Shown in pieces: positions 1 through 13,359 of a stretch of 64,000 bases of DNA; within the stretch, counting starts at the first letter, position 1; each line of letters opens with the position of its first letter. The position numbers were made by a program, and so were the translations under genes. The stretch covers positions 18,972,001 through 19,036,000 of the forward strand of contig OX419757.1 in NCBI GenBank assembly GCA_948567375.1, in the 5' to 3' direction. Origin of the DNA: Lunularia cruciata. Its lineage: Eukaryota; Streptophyta; Marchantiopsida; Lunulariales; Lunulariaceae. Below the pieces are notes generated by a model that did not search any database, was not told where the DNA came from, and worked only from the letters and a program-made list of their open reading frames with translations.

Positions 1-299
1 TTCTATCTCTAATCTAACATGCTCGGCTTCCATTTTCATCAATATTTTCTCTCTTTGTCTCATGATAGTGGCTTCTTGTTCAACTTGTCATAACCTCTCC
101 TATAATGTCTACATTCAACATGGTAATTTTTGCTAAATCCTAAGACAATCACGTATTAGGTGACATTCAAGATACCTTGTTGATATTCCACCTTTTCTCC
201 TCTTTGGGCCATGTTCTCCTTCTTGGTCAAGGAAAGCACACTTAGATCCATCCCTTGTAGAAGTTAAAGGAGGTGGTGTAATGAAAGCTAAGTCCTCTA

Positions 300-1190
300 T
301 TTGTGCAACAAATGGTGACTCATCATTGGGTGATCGGATTCCATTGTCCATATAAACATTAGGTATACTTTCCACCTCTTGGTTGTTTGGAACAAACAAG
401 TGGCATGAGTTTGGAAGCACCACCTTTTGGGGAGATGGGAATTGGAACCTTCCTCCTCTACACCTTCATTGACCTCCTCTATGCCAACCTCGCTCAAATT
501 GTGATTTTATTCTCCCAAAATTACCATAGCGGGTGGACTATTGTTTGCTTGGTTCTCAAACATTGCTTCCATTCAAGCAAAATGCGTGCACATTCCATTC
601 AATTTATCTTCTATAGTTATCCACCCTTTACCATATTCCTTCTTTGTGAGACCTTCTCGTGTAGACTTGTTCTTAAGCCTTTGAGTTTCTTTGTGTTGTT
701 ACATGTACCTCAACTAAAGCCGGTCACTTGTAAATCCGGTCACTTGTCATAGAAGTAGGAAATCCTTGCCCTTCTTAGTTCAAAAACGTTGCCATGAAAC
801 TAAAAGCCATTGATTTTTGAATAGGCTTTTTGCAATTCCCACCATGAATTTGTGCCAAATGCTTGGCGTCTTCCAAATAATCCAATATTTGGCCATAATG
901 GTGCGATGCCATGTGAGACTATTCATCCTCTTTGGTTTTGCGGGGCACAGTAGAAGCCATCCTCAAAAGTCCTCCAAATTTCTCTAATGGTTGTTCAAGT
1001 TGCAAATCCAAAGATGAGTTTATAGGTCTTGGATCTGCATTCAAAAGTGAGCCTCTTGCTTTACAAAGGCACTTGATCTCCTATTGCTAAATTTTTGTTG
1101 CCCTTTTGGAGTAAGATTCCTTGACCCCCAATCAAATTTCTTGGAATAAAATTTCTTGGTTGCTGCATGGGGGCGTGGATCATTTTCCAT
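300..1190 (-). pseudogene. Unidentified decayed coding remnant
   Basis: Reading the minus strand from about 1190 downward gives protein-like stretches in alternating frames, rich in Lys, Arg, Gln and His, broken by stops and frame changes. An open segment of 96 codons lies at 423-133. I do not recognise the family. The pattern of long protein-like runs with scattered breaks, next to a MULE remnant, suggests an old transposon gene, but this is inference. It could also be chance open frames. Confidence 0.2.
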
Positions 1191-2229
1191 AACTCACACT
1201 ATCCTTTGCCTTACTAATCTATGGAAATGAACCACCACACCAATGGAAAACTACTAAACCACCATTTACTTGATTGACAAAGGGAGATTTGTACTCGAGA
1301 TGGTGAATTGAGTTGAGAATTTGAATAGTTCAGAATGTGCATTTTGGATCCGCCAAAAATTTCATAAATCCCACCCCAAGACCAACTCACCCAACCACGT
1401 GGTCATCCTCTCAAGAAACCACATCCCCTCTTGTGACAATAATTTATTTTGATACAACATTGGTGAACCTTTGTAATCTAGCGGCTGATTCTTATAAATG
1501 AATGCAACTTGGATGAAATACGCCATAACTGAATTTACAGAGAGTTCATTTATTACCATCTCATTCTCTTCAAAGTTCACTAAAAATTGTTACAAAATTT
1601 GTTATTTATCCTTTGAATATCTATCAAATCTATTTTTGAAACCCCCTAATGTGCTATATGGCTTCTTTTGGCCAAGTTTCTACTTCGACTCATGTTCTGA
1701 ATGTCTTGCAATCAATGTTTATTTAGTCGAGAGGGCTTAGAAAAAAGAGAGAGAGTTGAAGGGGTTTTAATAAATATTTTTATGGATATCATATCTTTTT
1801 ATGCTTGCATTCAAAGATGTCTTATGAGTAATGTGTGGAGAACAAAGAGCTTCTATTATAATATTACTAATATTCATCAAAATTTAAGGTTTAGGTTAAT
1901 GGTAGATTAAAGACATTTTATGGCTGAGAAATCTCATAGGCATCACTCCAAAGGTGACTAGTAGTTATGAACGGTTATGGAATTTTCACTCACAAAATGT
2001 CTATAGTTTATCCATAAACCCAAACCTTGAATTTCTACAGATTCCCTTAAAGCTATAATTGAATCCTACGTTCTTCACACATTATCCATACAAGTCTTAA
2101 ATATGCACATAAACAAAATATGATTATGAGATTTCAAGACTCATAAAACATGTATTAAGAGGAGAATTTTCATATTTGAGCTATTTAAAATTTTTATTTG
2201 CAAAAATGTGCGGATTTCAGATTTCATTT

Positions 2230-4310
2230 CCAAAAATGTGCAATTTTGCTGATAGCTATGTGCTCGACCTTTGATTGCACTATGCTATCTCTATCTTTCC
2301 TATAGAACTTAGGACCTCAATGTCTCTAAATGTATTTGATGCTTTTGAGAAGTTTTGCACAATGGATGAATTGTGCATCCGGCTTTGCCAGATATGTAGC
2401 ATGCAACAACTTCCATTTTACATGGAATGCATGAAACCTGATAGACTTGATATTCACTGGCCCTCTACCAAGGCTACATTAAGGGCAAGATCAGGGCTGG
2501 CTTAGGACTTCAACATTACAACATACAAACATAAGGATGGCCTCGTATGTTTCTATTAATTAAACCTTGTGCATTCCGCATTCTGCACCATGGCCCCACT
2601 TCTATATCACATTTGATTGCTTTGGCAAAGCCTTTGTTGGTGCACCACAAATTCATCATGCTAAGTGATGTGCGCAAAGAGGTTTGTGCTTAGCATGGCA
2701 GATTGCAACTTACTCTATGGCGTGGAGAGCTTTAAACCAATGCATGACAAATAATGGTTTTGAAAATGACCACTCCTTCATGTTTCTAGAGGTGTTTTCT
2801 TTTTCATTTCACTCAAAAAACCTTTGAGCAATATGGGCATTTGAGAGAACTGCAGAGAGTGCTATAGAGTGGTCATTTCTATGTCCTCAGTTGCAAAAAT
2901 TGGCATTTTGTCATTGTTGGCCATGGTCATTGTAGATGCATGCCACTTACACTTAAGATATGGCGGTGTGGCAATGTTTGCATGCACTCATGATGGTGAA
3001 AGCCATATTGTTCCACTTTGCACTTACATTACACCTATCAAGAATGAAGCAAACTTGGTGTTTTTCTTCAAAAATGGAGAGTTGCAATTCCAGAGGTTGG
3101 GCAATTGGGCATCATTCTCATGCATGATCATGAAAAGTGCTTGTATAACATGCAATGCATTGTCCTACCAAAAACACACTTTGTACATACCACCTAAAAA
3201 AGAACAAGAATCAATATCAATTTGTACATACCGCCTCAAAAAGAACGAGAATGCCAGATTTAAGTCAATGTTTAAGTGCAAGATATGGATGACAGTGAAG
3301 GCACTGAAGTTAAGGGAGCATAAGTAGCAATGCAAGTCATCCGCTTGGAAAATCCACTTGCGGCTGACTACTTGATTGGTTGCAACATCATAAAGTGGGC
3401 AACAACACACTTTCTGGCTATATGATAAGGCACGGTGACGTCCATGACCGAGAGCACAAATTTTTGGCTTGAAAAGCTGCGCAATGGCTCATATCTGAAC
3501 TTTTCCAATGGATGGGTGTCCCAAGTTGCAGAGCTAATGTTTCAAAGGCAGAGCTCGTATGCACAAGTTGACATAGCCATCCCAAAATCCATGCTACAAT
3601 GAATTGAAACGAAAGAGCCAGCAAGATCAAGTGGTACAGTTCTTGCTTCATGGTTTTGAGGTAATAAACCCAGCTGACAAAAAGCAAAAATGTTGTGGAT
3701 CTTGTGTCCTAAACCTGCAGCTGTAAAGCTTTTGAAATATATCAGTTCCCTTGTGTGCATGATGCTAATGCAAATGCCAAGCGGGGCTTGCATAACATCT
3801 TTTATCGCAGGCTCCTACCAAATGATTGCTTTGCAGTCTGCTTATAGTACATCTATGATGCCAATTTTGTGTAATGACCTTCCCTTTGATGGTGTGTCCA
3901 AACCACCCAATATTACACATTTTGATTTTGATTGGTAGGCCAAAATCAAAAAGACTATGGTCAAGGGGCAAAGTCAGCACAGAAGACCAATATAGTTGTG
4001 GCCTATGTGAGGTTAAGGGCTACAACAAAGCAACGTGCAGCCGACAAAATGCGATGGCAGATTGCGTTCAATGCTCGCAGCAAGATGCGCACGACATGCC
4101 TACATTGCCACAAGTGCATGCGTCGCCTCTTGCTGGTGAAATTCAGGGTGTTGAGGATATACCAATTGTAGTGGAAGGTAGGCTCAAGCGAGCACATGTT
4201 GTGGTTTGCAAGAAATGCAAACACAATCACTACGCCAAGAGGCCTTGTGGCCTAGAGCAACCAGAATACTATATAGAGACATGCTCTTGTGAATAATATG
4301 CATTGGGTCA
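2230..4310 (+). pseudogene. Mutator-like (MULE) transposase remnant
   Basis: This is a decayed transposase of the Mutator superfamily, a DNA transposon that moves by cut-and-paste. Three family blocks appear in the right order on the plus strand. First, near 2275-2500, is an N-terminal block ending in a PDRLDI-like and RARSGL-like sequence typical of the MuDR zinc-binding region. Second, from about 2930, is a segment beginning VDACHL and followed by YGGV, matching the first acidic position and flank of the MULE DDE domain; it continues with a segment resembling the later 'H-x-x-x-L-Y-N' region near 3125. Third is a zinc knuckle at 3997-4038 in which the usual His is Tyr. The blocks sit in different frames, with stops between them, so the gene is dead. 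Terminal inverted repeats were not found by eye. Confidence 0.6.
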
Positions 4311-5200
4311 TGAGGTTGGGGTTAGCTTGGTGGATATTTTTTAATCGCAATCCACCTTTTGTTGCAATTTTTTTTTATAAAAATGACACATTTATGAAAA
4401 TTCCCCAATTAAAAAGTCCTTTTGAGGGCCACATGCGTTACCCCAACAACTTTAATTAAAACCCTTTAAAGTTGAGAACTTTTACAAATCAAAATACTGT
4501 AGTTGCACCGAACTGTTTTACAATTGAAAAGTTCATCGTCTATACAATTTTATAGTCAACTCTTGAGATGATGCCTACATTGTTGAGATCATGATGAGCT
4601 ATAAAAACTAATGAAAAGTATGGATTAAGGATTTTAATTTGAAATGGAATGGTAAATATGTAGGTAATTATTATATAAAAATGAGAATGAATTAATCAAT
4701 ATTATTTATTTATTTTTTTGAAAAATAAAATAAAATCTATATGACCGAATTATATGAGATATTTTCTAAATTAAAAATTTGCCAAGAACAGCGGAACGGT
4801 AAAATGATTCAAGATTCTTATTTTCCCTCTAGCTTTCCGAGCCTGTTTAGAGTACCTTGGTAGTCATCCCATGAGAACTTTTGCGTATAAAGTAAATTGA
4901 TCTATTTTAGATAGTTTTCATCAATTTGATAATTTATTGTTGATGAAAGTACCAAAACCTAGTACTAAACTATCATTATAAGACATATATGGAGTATAAA
5001 ATACTCATTGAATTGGGAAAGAAAATAAATATAAAGTACGATGAATCTCTCGTATAATCCATTAACGTGTAGAGGTAGCATGAAAAAGACTGAAAATACA
5101 GATAACTAATAGACCTACCAAAAGTATTCACCTATCTAATCCTCCACCCTCACCCATCCTGTTTTAAAACCCCATCTCTCGCAGCCGTGCTGTGCTGCCA
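4310..5200. other. AT-rich stretch without genes
   Basis: This stretch is AT-rich, with homopolymer runs, and has no open frame with recognisable motifs. I see no RNA gene, repeat pair or element end in it. Confidence 0.5.
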
Positions 5201-6461
5201 TCGTTACTAAACCATCTCACCAGGAGCGTGGTGTGTGTACAGGCCAGGGTATAGTGAATGCTCGTCCTTCGTCAATGGTGGTGGTTTCTTCTGCATTGCG
5301 CGTAGTAAGTAAGGGTCCGCATGACTGCCCGTTGTGACAGCATTGGACAATGAACGCTGCTGCACCAGTTGCATGTGCATACTGTTCTCATCCAGTCTAA
5401 CAAGAACAGTGCACGAAATCACATTTCGCATGAATTGGTCGTACTACTACGACCACCTTACTCATCCTGGTGGCCTAGATATGGATGGCTATGACAGAAA
5501 TGAGTACATCCACTTCTGTGCTGAGCATCATCCGCTTCTTCCTTTCGCCTTTCCGACGAATCCTGGCATGCATGCCCTGTCAGATGGGTGGTAGAGTAGC
5601 TATCCCCTAGCTATGGTGGCTGTCAATAATTCCACAATGGGATCGGCTCTTCTCGGCCTTCGTTGCCAAATTTAGCTCCTAACATGTTACACCCCCCGGA
5701 TGCAGCGCGTCCCTAGTGGTGCACAGTGCACGTAAACGATATTTTTTGTTTACAGTTTGTCTTTACGAAACGCCTTTCAGAACCAGGCTTGGATCAATGT
5801 CTTAATTGCCCCTGCAAAGCCTTGGAGTACTAGACTTTCTATGAATTCGGGATCAACTTGAGTCCACTTACCTACATGCTCTGTCTTTCCCATTGGGATC
5901 CACCTGGAACTCAGATGGTTCTGCCATCGCATTTTTTGCACTTTCCTCACATCAATGCACAACTGGGTATGAAGAAACTGATAATGTAAAGCTTTTTTCA
6001 CATTCCTACTCTACTCATCTTACCTCAAATTTGCGAAAACTGAAAGACCCCGCTCTGCAGAATCCACCTCGAGCTTGGTGGTGGTTCTGCATCGATATTA
6101 GCGTTGCTATCACTCGACATTCACTGTTGTGAGTATGAACAACTCACTGACAATTCTGGATGCAACGAAACTCCATGATTCTCGTCTCAGGTAATTTCTT
6201 TCAAATGGGAAGCACCTAGATAACAGTGGACTCTGCCGTCCGGCTTTGGTCAAGCACGCTGTGGACTAACCAATGAGCTCGGGACCCTCTGACCACGAGG
6301 TTAGTTTCTCCAAACCCGGGTGACGGAAGTGGTGACAGTTGAGCAGACTACACTATTGGTCCTGACTGCGAGTAAGGATAAATTAGCATGTGGTGATGAT
6401 TCTTCACCATTGTTCGTTTCCCTGCTGCTTAAATATTGTGCATAAATTTGGTCATGTTTTC

Positions 6462-6482
6462 CTTCTCTCTCTCTCTCTCTCA
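6462..6482. repeat. (CT)n microsatellite
   Basis: A run of CT dinucleotides lies in a region of otherwise mixed composition. Confidence 0.9.
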
Positions 6483-6758
6483 ATCGCAGTTCCGAGTTCC
6501 AGGTCGCTGCATGCGACCACATGGCCAGCAAAGAGACAACGCTCTCTGTCAGGCGACGGCCTTGATAAGGATGGCCCAGTACTTACTCCTCGAGTGATTC
6601 TTACAGAAATTCATCCCTCTCTCCTCTCCCCTCTGGGAAGAAAGAGATGAAAGCACTGTAAGAAGAGCTTGAGGATGTCCTCATCCTCGCGACCCTCTGC
6701 AGCTCATTTAAAACTCTTCTCGTGTAGCAGAAGTTTCTCCATGACGTTGGCTTTTTCA

Positions 6759-6938
6759 TCAGTACTGTAGATAAGAGCGGACACGATGCGTGGAATCTGC
6801 TCCCATAAGAAGATCCCCACTGCAAAGCTGAGCCGGACATGTGCCACCCCTGCTGCAGTCTCCGCAGATGCTCACTAGTGAGATGAAGATGCCAAGAATC
6901 ACTGTTGCCATGACGCGCCACCATAGCTGCAGCTGCAT
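6759..6938 (-). pseudogene. Possible secreted hevein-like (chitin-binding type 1) fragment
   Basis: On the minus strand, an ATG at 6938 opens a short frame. It has a hydrophobic stretch resembling a signal peptide (ATVILGIFISLVSI), followed at once by a cysteine cluster, CGDCSRGGTCPAQLC. The spacing C-x8-C-x4-C, the GG pair and 'CP..LC' match the start of hevein domains, which bind chitin and usually lie at the N-terminus of class I chitinases and defence peptides. A few bases later the shifted frame gives QWG, which is also expected in hevein, so a small deletion and frameshift is likely. No chitinase catalytic domain is visible downstream. The match is short and could be chance. Confidence 0.3.
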
Positions 6939-7099
6939 CTCGTCTACTACCACTAGACATGTGAGAGTGATAGAAAGAGAGATGAATGAGTGCAGTACGT
7001 AAATGTGAGCTCGATAATTTCCAAGAGTAACTGCAACAGTGTTTAACCCCCGTCTCACTACCCCATATTCCGACATATCATTCACCGATACAGTTCCAC

Positions 7100-10000
7100 C
7101 CGAAGTGAGTTAAATCTCCTCACGAAGGTCGAATCACGCTTTACTTTCAGTCGCTTTCCCATTGATCATACGTAATTTCTAGCTTGGGATGAACAATTAT
7201 TCCAAATCTAAAGACGTACTCCTTATTGTCAGGAATCTAGCGAGAACAGATTAACATTATAACCCTTCATGAGCTAAACCATCTAGTACCACAGTACTAC
7301 TCTTCACTATAGCACACGAGACACTGATGGATGAAATTGCACTTTCTTATTTGTTCTTTCCCTTTCATTCTCTTTCCAACCAGCTGACAAGCTAAGCTCC
7401 AAAGCCAATGCAGGTGGGCACATGGAGTGTGGCATAACTACTGGCATCCATATCCAATTTTAATCTGAATCTCCGTGTAAGCTGGGCCCCTATGGTACCG
7501 AAGCTGAAGAGATCTAGACACACTCCCGTCAAGACTTTTTGGCGCATGTCTTCGCAGACGCGTGTTGAGAGTTCCCCTTCTATCTCGAATACCGGTACAC
7601 TTACACGCCTTTTGTCATCTTTTCCTCTAATTCATCCTTCGCTAGAGGATGTAAAGCCAGTGTTCCGTCCTTCGATGAAGAATGTGCAATCATTCCCACC
7701 ACTGCAGGAAATACGTGGGAAGTATAAATCTCGTTTAGATGATGCGAAATGATGCAACATGAGGGGAGATCGAAGCTCATTGGCAAATAAGTATTTTTTG
7801 ACTCATTCGACTTTTAGATGGTGCCTCACTGTGCTTGTGTTTTCATCTGGAGCCTACGTTAGGTCTGAGTTGGTCCAGGTCCTCAGATCACTACAGTATG
7901 GAAAGATTTTGCTCATTGAGTGGAAATACACTTCACGTTAGCTTTTAGCATGTGTGAACATTTTCTCGAAGGTCGCCATGTGTTAGTAACTGGCTTCATG
8001 ATGGTTTCCACGCTGCAAAAAGGATATCCATCATCATGGAATCGCACTGGCTCTCTCTAGCCTTCATGGTTCGTGCTTTTCCCTATAGTGAATTAGACTG
8101 ACTTCTTTACATTAAAGCAGAAGCAAAACCCTATACATCGTAGATTGTCTACAAGGAGAAAAATTTCACCGGAGAGTCTGGTTAGTACAACAGATTCAAT
8201 ATTTTGGTTAGTAGATTTCCAGTGTGTCTCAATAGATTCTCCCATGTGACCAAGATGTAGCTGATGAGCAAATCATTGTGTTTGTGCCTTTCTCTAGACT
8301 AATGAAAGGAAGTGCCTCGGTATATTTCACATCTCTAGACAGTTGCTAGGCTAGTTGGTTCATGCCCTCGTCCAGGGCAAATGTGTTTCTTTTCTTTTCA
8401 CTTGTGGTCTTGTGATGTACCGTGCACATTTACGAAGGATCTTTACTTTAAGTGACGAGATAAGGTGCTTTGAGTTTTTGCTACTCTCTAACCGAGCTTT
8501 ACACAGATCCAATGGAACCAGGTGTTTCTCCTAATAAATTCACTGGGTTGCTGATTTTTCAAAAGAGTAAATTCAATCTCTTGAAGATTAAAGTAAAGTC
8601 ACGGACTGGGGGGCACTTGTATGGTAATAGCGATCAAATTCTTATCCTATCGATTTGTTCGAATAGAAGATAAGACCGTTTACTTTGAATGGGAAGTGAA
8701 CTGGAAAGTGCCCAATAAATCCAGATCTTAGAGTGAAACCCTCACAAACCTTGTAGAAAGAAAGCAGTAGATCATCTCCGTAGTTACCGGAGCAAATTAC
8801 AGTGTGAACATCATAAGATAATCTATGTGTAAGCTTGTCACGTTCAAAATTTAGAAGTTCATATCATATTCATGATGATCAATAACCGTTACGACTTCTA
8901 TTTGTCATTCCACACAAAGTACAATTACTGAGCTTCAATCTAACATGAGACACTCAGTGTACAGCAACTCAATACTAACCCTGTTCCAGCAAAAGCAGAT
9001 GATTTGATGTTCTGTCGGTCAACATGAACCAGTTCTCATCTGGGCCCGGTTCTGCTGATTAAAGCAGAATGGCTTTCATATCTAAAAATCTCCCAATTGG
9101 TTGCTCAGCATTACATGCAGTATTGACTTTCTTAAGGCCACCAATGCGTTTGACTTGAATCTATTATCGAGGTTTTCAGAGAAACAGCGAAAAGCTTAAG
9201 CGTCGTCAGTGCAAAAACATGCGCAGAGAAAAGGAAGTGGAAAAGGACTCCGACTTATCAGCCATATGAGCATGTAATGATTCAATTGACAGTTTCCAGT
9301 TCATAAAGGAGTTCCTTACGCATCGATTAACCCCCGCATTCTTTATAATCTAAGCAGATTGTCTCAATTGATGTTATAATAATACCACATATTACATAAC
9401 TTAATGATTTCGACCGAATTATGTCAAATTATATGGCAAAAGTGGTTGACGTTAATATCGTCTGAAGAGGACTGAATACAGTTCCAACTATCGCAGAAGT
9501 ACTACGCTTTACATGTCATTTCGGAGTGGCTGACTTCTTATCATAAGAAATCATGTACGCATGATCTGGACCTGATTCCGTCTCGATGTCCTACATAGGA
9601 CGTGTTGTCCGCTTCACAAATAATGGTTTAGATCGTAGACGTGATTATTGGTAAATATCTTGTCTTGTCCTGGAACTGAACTCGCTGAATAAAATCACTC
9701 AGATTATGATTTAGATATCATTGAGCTTGGGAGAAAGCCCTTGGACATTCAGGCGAAATGCAGATTCTTGTCCTACACTGGTCTGTAACAGGGATACCTG
9801 GTCAAACCCATAATTGACCAGGTATCGAGTAAGGCAAAACCTGATCTTATGTACATCAGTAGAGAAATAGAGAGTACAGCAGGAAGAACGGCAGTTTTAG
9901 GAGAAATAAGCACCAAATAGGAACAAATTTCTAAGTTTTATAACATTGACAGTTTCCTTGATTTGCAGTACATGTGTTATGTAAGTTGACTGAAAACTAG

Positions 10001-10750
10001 TTGTATGTGACTGAGTGGACCTAGATAAGTTCGTGGCTTGAAGTTAGGCAGAACAGGTCTATTCTGAAGTTCTGAAAATTCATGATCACTTTTTTGAGCA
10101 TCGAGTGCTTTTCAATGCAGGTCGTCTTCTGATTTGTCCCGAAAGTTCGTCGTTCCACTTCAAATATCCTGATTCATAGGAGGTCTTCTCTTAATGCCTA
10201 TTCTGCGTGGTTAATTGATTGCGCTGTAATATTCACATAAATGGTATTGCAAGGTCATGGGTGGAGCGCGTCACAATTAGGTAGAGCACAAAAGACCATT
10301 CCGATAGTACTGTAGATGCAAGAGGACAGCTACATGATAGGCCAGGTTACTGTGCAAAACTAGACTTAGATTAAGTTCTCAGATCTTATCTCGTATGTGC
10401 GGTTTTCATGTATATGAACTTCGACTGTACACAAAGATTTTCCTTGCGCTTGTACCTTGATTCTGTAGTATGCCTACAGTGGAGAAAATCATATCATTGT
10501 CTCCTGTATCAATTTGAGGTTTTGAGTAGTTCTAGTCTCCTTGTGCTCATTGAATTGATTGCGAGGAAATTCAATGCCTCCTATTATCCAATATTTGTGG
10601 TTGAATCATGCTACGACCCACCAAACGTCACTTATTTTCCTGTTTATACGAGATGAATGTCCCTCCGCTCTTCATGCAAGTTGGAATAAGTGAAGCAGGG
10701 TAAGGTATATAAGATATATAATATAGTAAGGTACCTGTCGTCCAGATGGG
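7100..10750. other. Gene-poor stretch
   Basis: Only short open frames occur here, and none has recognisable motifs or convincing splice structure. Base composition is less AT-rich than in the neighbouring transposon debris. The one distinct structure is the hairpin at 9793-9826, listed separately. Confidence 0.5.
9793..9826. repeat. Perfect 13-bp inverted repeat (hairpin)
   Basis: The arm GATACCTGGTCAA at 9793-9805 is followed by an 8-base loop and then its exact reverse complement at 9814-9826. No gene or element end is recognised beside it. It could be a foldback remnant or an RNA hairpin if transcribed. Confidence 0.8.
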
Positions 10751-11429
10751 AGAGGATGTTGACAGACTACAATGTAGGAGTAATTTACTTCATCCAAAGG
10801 ACCATCAGAAAACTACCTTATCCAGTATCTGGTAATTGACACTGGCGAAAAGGCTAATGTACAAAGCTCCCTCCCCTACGCATCACTGCATCTACTACGA
10901 GTTACGTTGGAAGGATGAGATGCTTTACTGTTGCAACTGGTACACACATCTAGAAAAGAAACACAAGGACAGAGTGAATTGGCTAAATGTTATTTCCTGG
11001 CTTCAAGAGGCTCTTGAGTTTCCTCTCCTGGAAATCGTGATTATAACTATTGACAGCTAGCAAATGAAATCTTAAATGGGTCTTATCTTTAAATTTAGTT
11101 GCGAGTGTACAAGGACATTGGCTAGAATAGAAACTCATGCCAAGTAATATACCAGAAGGAAGAAGAAAAGAAAATACAGAAGACCGATAAGCGGAGCAGG
11201 TAAGAACGAGCACAAGACCCCATGGCAGAAGGGTTCAAGCTCAACGCCACAAGACATCATCATCATCATAAGGAATGCAAGGCACGGAGGTGGAGCACAA
11301 GGCCAGAGGAAGAAGGGCAAAGCCTTCTGCCATAAGGCAGCACTAAGACTCTAAGATGACAAGAGACGAACAAGTAAATAATTTACTGTTTAACTGTGTG
11401 ATAAAGGGATTTTAAAGGTATATTTGATA

Positions 11430-11545
11430 TATACTATTGGGGGCTTAGCCCTACAACTTTTTTCTTATCATTTTTCGGTTTGATGGGGTCGTCTCGTCCT
11501 TATTGTTATCCTAAGCGGTTGCCTTTTTTCTCTATTTGGTAGATG
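11430..11545 (+). mobile_element. 3' tail of the window's non-LTR retroelement family
   Basis: A short segment containing GGGGCTTAGCCC-like sequence, then TTGATGGGGTC and a pyrimidine-rich stretch, matches the 3' untranslated end of the element at 43,451-46,310. No coding part precedes it, as expected for a heavily 5'-truncated target-primed insertion. Confidence 0.55.
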
Positions 11546-13350
11546 TTTTGGAAGTGTCTTAGAAGGAATGGTGTTCTTTCGGCAACTACATTTCCATGAA
11601 AATCCACTGCATGAGAACATATTAAAGTGATCTAAACTATGTCTAAAACATAAAGTGAGTATTGTTGGGTAAAATAGCCCTAGCGCATTTCCTCTACAAA
11701 GATCTTTCTGTTGCTTCCTCTCAAAAAAGACTATGAAAATTATGGTATGTATGCTCAAAAATCTCGAAAGTCAAGGTATAAAGCATCAAAGGCAACCATG
11801 GTGTAAAAATTTACCTCTCTTTACACAAGAAAAAATCTTAACTCTAACAAGTACAAGCACATTAATGAGAATATCGATAAAAATGCGAATGTACATATAA
11901 TTATTAAAATACACCAAAATTTTCCTAAAATTCAGAGATAAAAAATCCATTAATATGAAGAGGGTTATACAATCAAGGAAAAGTAATAGATAGAAAGCTA
12001 TACAAAGTAAAGATACAAACTTGAAGACAATCGAGATATTTACTTGGGTAACCATTCAATCAAAATGAAAACCCGAGGATATTCTAATGCAAGGAATAAC
12101 TATCCTATAACTTCCCAGAGTAACAATAACAAACTGATGTAAATATAAATAGGGAAAAAATGTATCATTAAACCTCCAAAGATAGCAATAGTAAACTGCA
12201 AATCTAACGAGGAGACAAATGTGCTATAAATAGATTGTCAAATAAACGGCTCTTACTGGAACACTCCGGGACGAAAAAGAGGCGCTGCGTATAGTGAAAA
12301 GGAATATAAAAAGGTAATAAACAAACAGACAAATAACGTTTGACTATATTAAAGAAAAAGGATATCTCTTTTGAAATAAATCTCCTTTAGGAGGGCAAGG
12401 AGAGGAAAGACACTAAACTAACGCGCAAATAAGGACTGCATAATTGAGGTACAGTGAAAGATTATATCCTAAGTCATGACTATCTCATGAGTGGAAGTAA
12501 TAATTGAAGTGCAAAAATAATCGACAACTATGAGTCCGCGCAAGAAACGCGAGAATCGTTGACCTAACTAGAGAGATGTCATTATCCGTGCGCATGAATA
12601 CAAGTCCCATGGTGTATGAATCAGTATGATTGTTGACTTCGTTTCTTCAAAGCAGCAAATCGAATCACTCAAAGCAAGGGTTGAGGTAAAAAACATGGAC
12701 TGGTGATTATGCTGGAAACAGTTCTACAAGATCCAATCTAAGTATGAAATCATCTGGTGGACACCAGTACTGGACATAGTTTAGATGCTCTTCTAGCAGT
12801 ACTCTACTACTATAATTCATACTACAGTGTTATTGAGAATGTTCTAAGTATTTGCTCAATGTGTAGCATTTCATGTCTGCGCCACTACAAGAGTGTTGTA
12901 AGGTAGAGTCCAGTTCGTTTGTCCTTGGCGCCGTGCATTTAGTTGGACCTGCGGATACATACTGTTCATCTTTTTGCAAGTACTGGATAAAATACTATCA
13001 ATGATTATAATCTGGATCCGTTTTGTGCGCATAACTTGGAAGAGGATATCACGTCATGTTTTCTCTATTCCATGTTTTGCAATAACCGCAGAGGTGTGTA
13101 TACTCTGCTATTTGTTCTTGTACACTCTCTTAGAATAGTGTGGCGAGAATTTGTTTTATTTACCTGAAACAGCCTAACCCCTTTGGTCTACTCTACTGCA
13201 GTTACTGTAGTGATTTTCTACACATTTTGGTGCTTGGACGTGCAGAATATAATCTGCACCATAGATGCTAAAATGGTTATATGGAATCAAGTACTAGAAC
13301 ATTTTATGAATTGCTAGATATCTGTTCCATATTATACTTATTTGAGAAAC
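11546..13350. other. AT-rich stretch without genes
   Basis: Composition is strongly AT-rich to about 12.4 kb and mixed after that. Open frames are short and without motifs. No element boundary was recognised. Confidence 0.45.
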
Positions 13351-13359
13351 GCTACTGCT

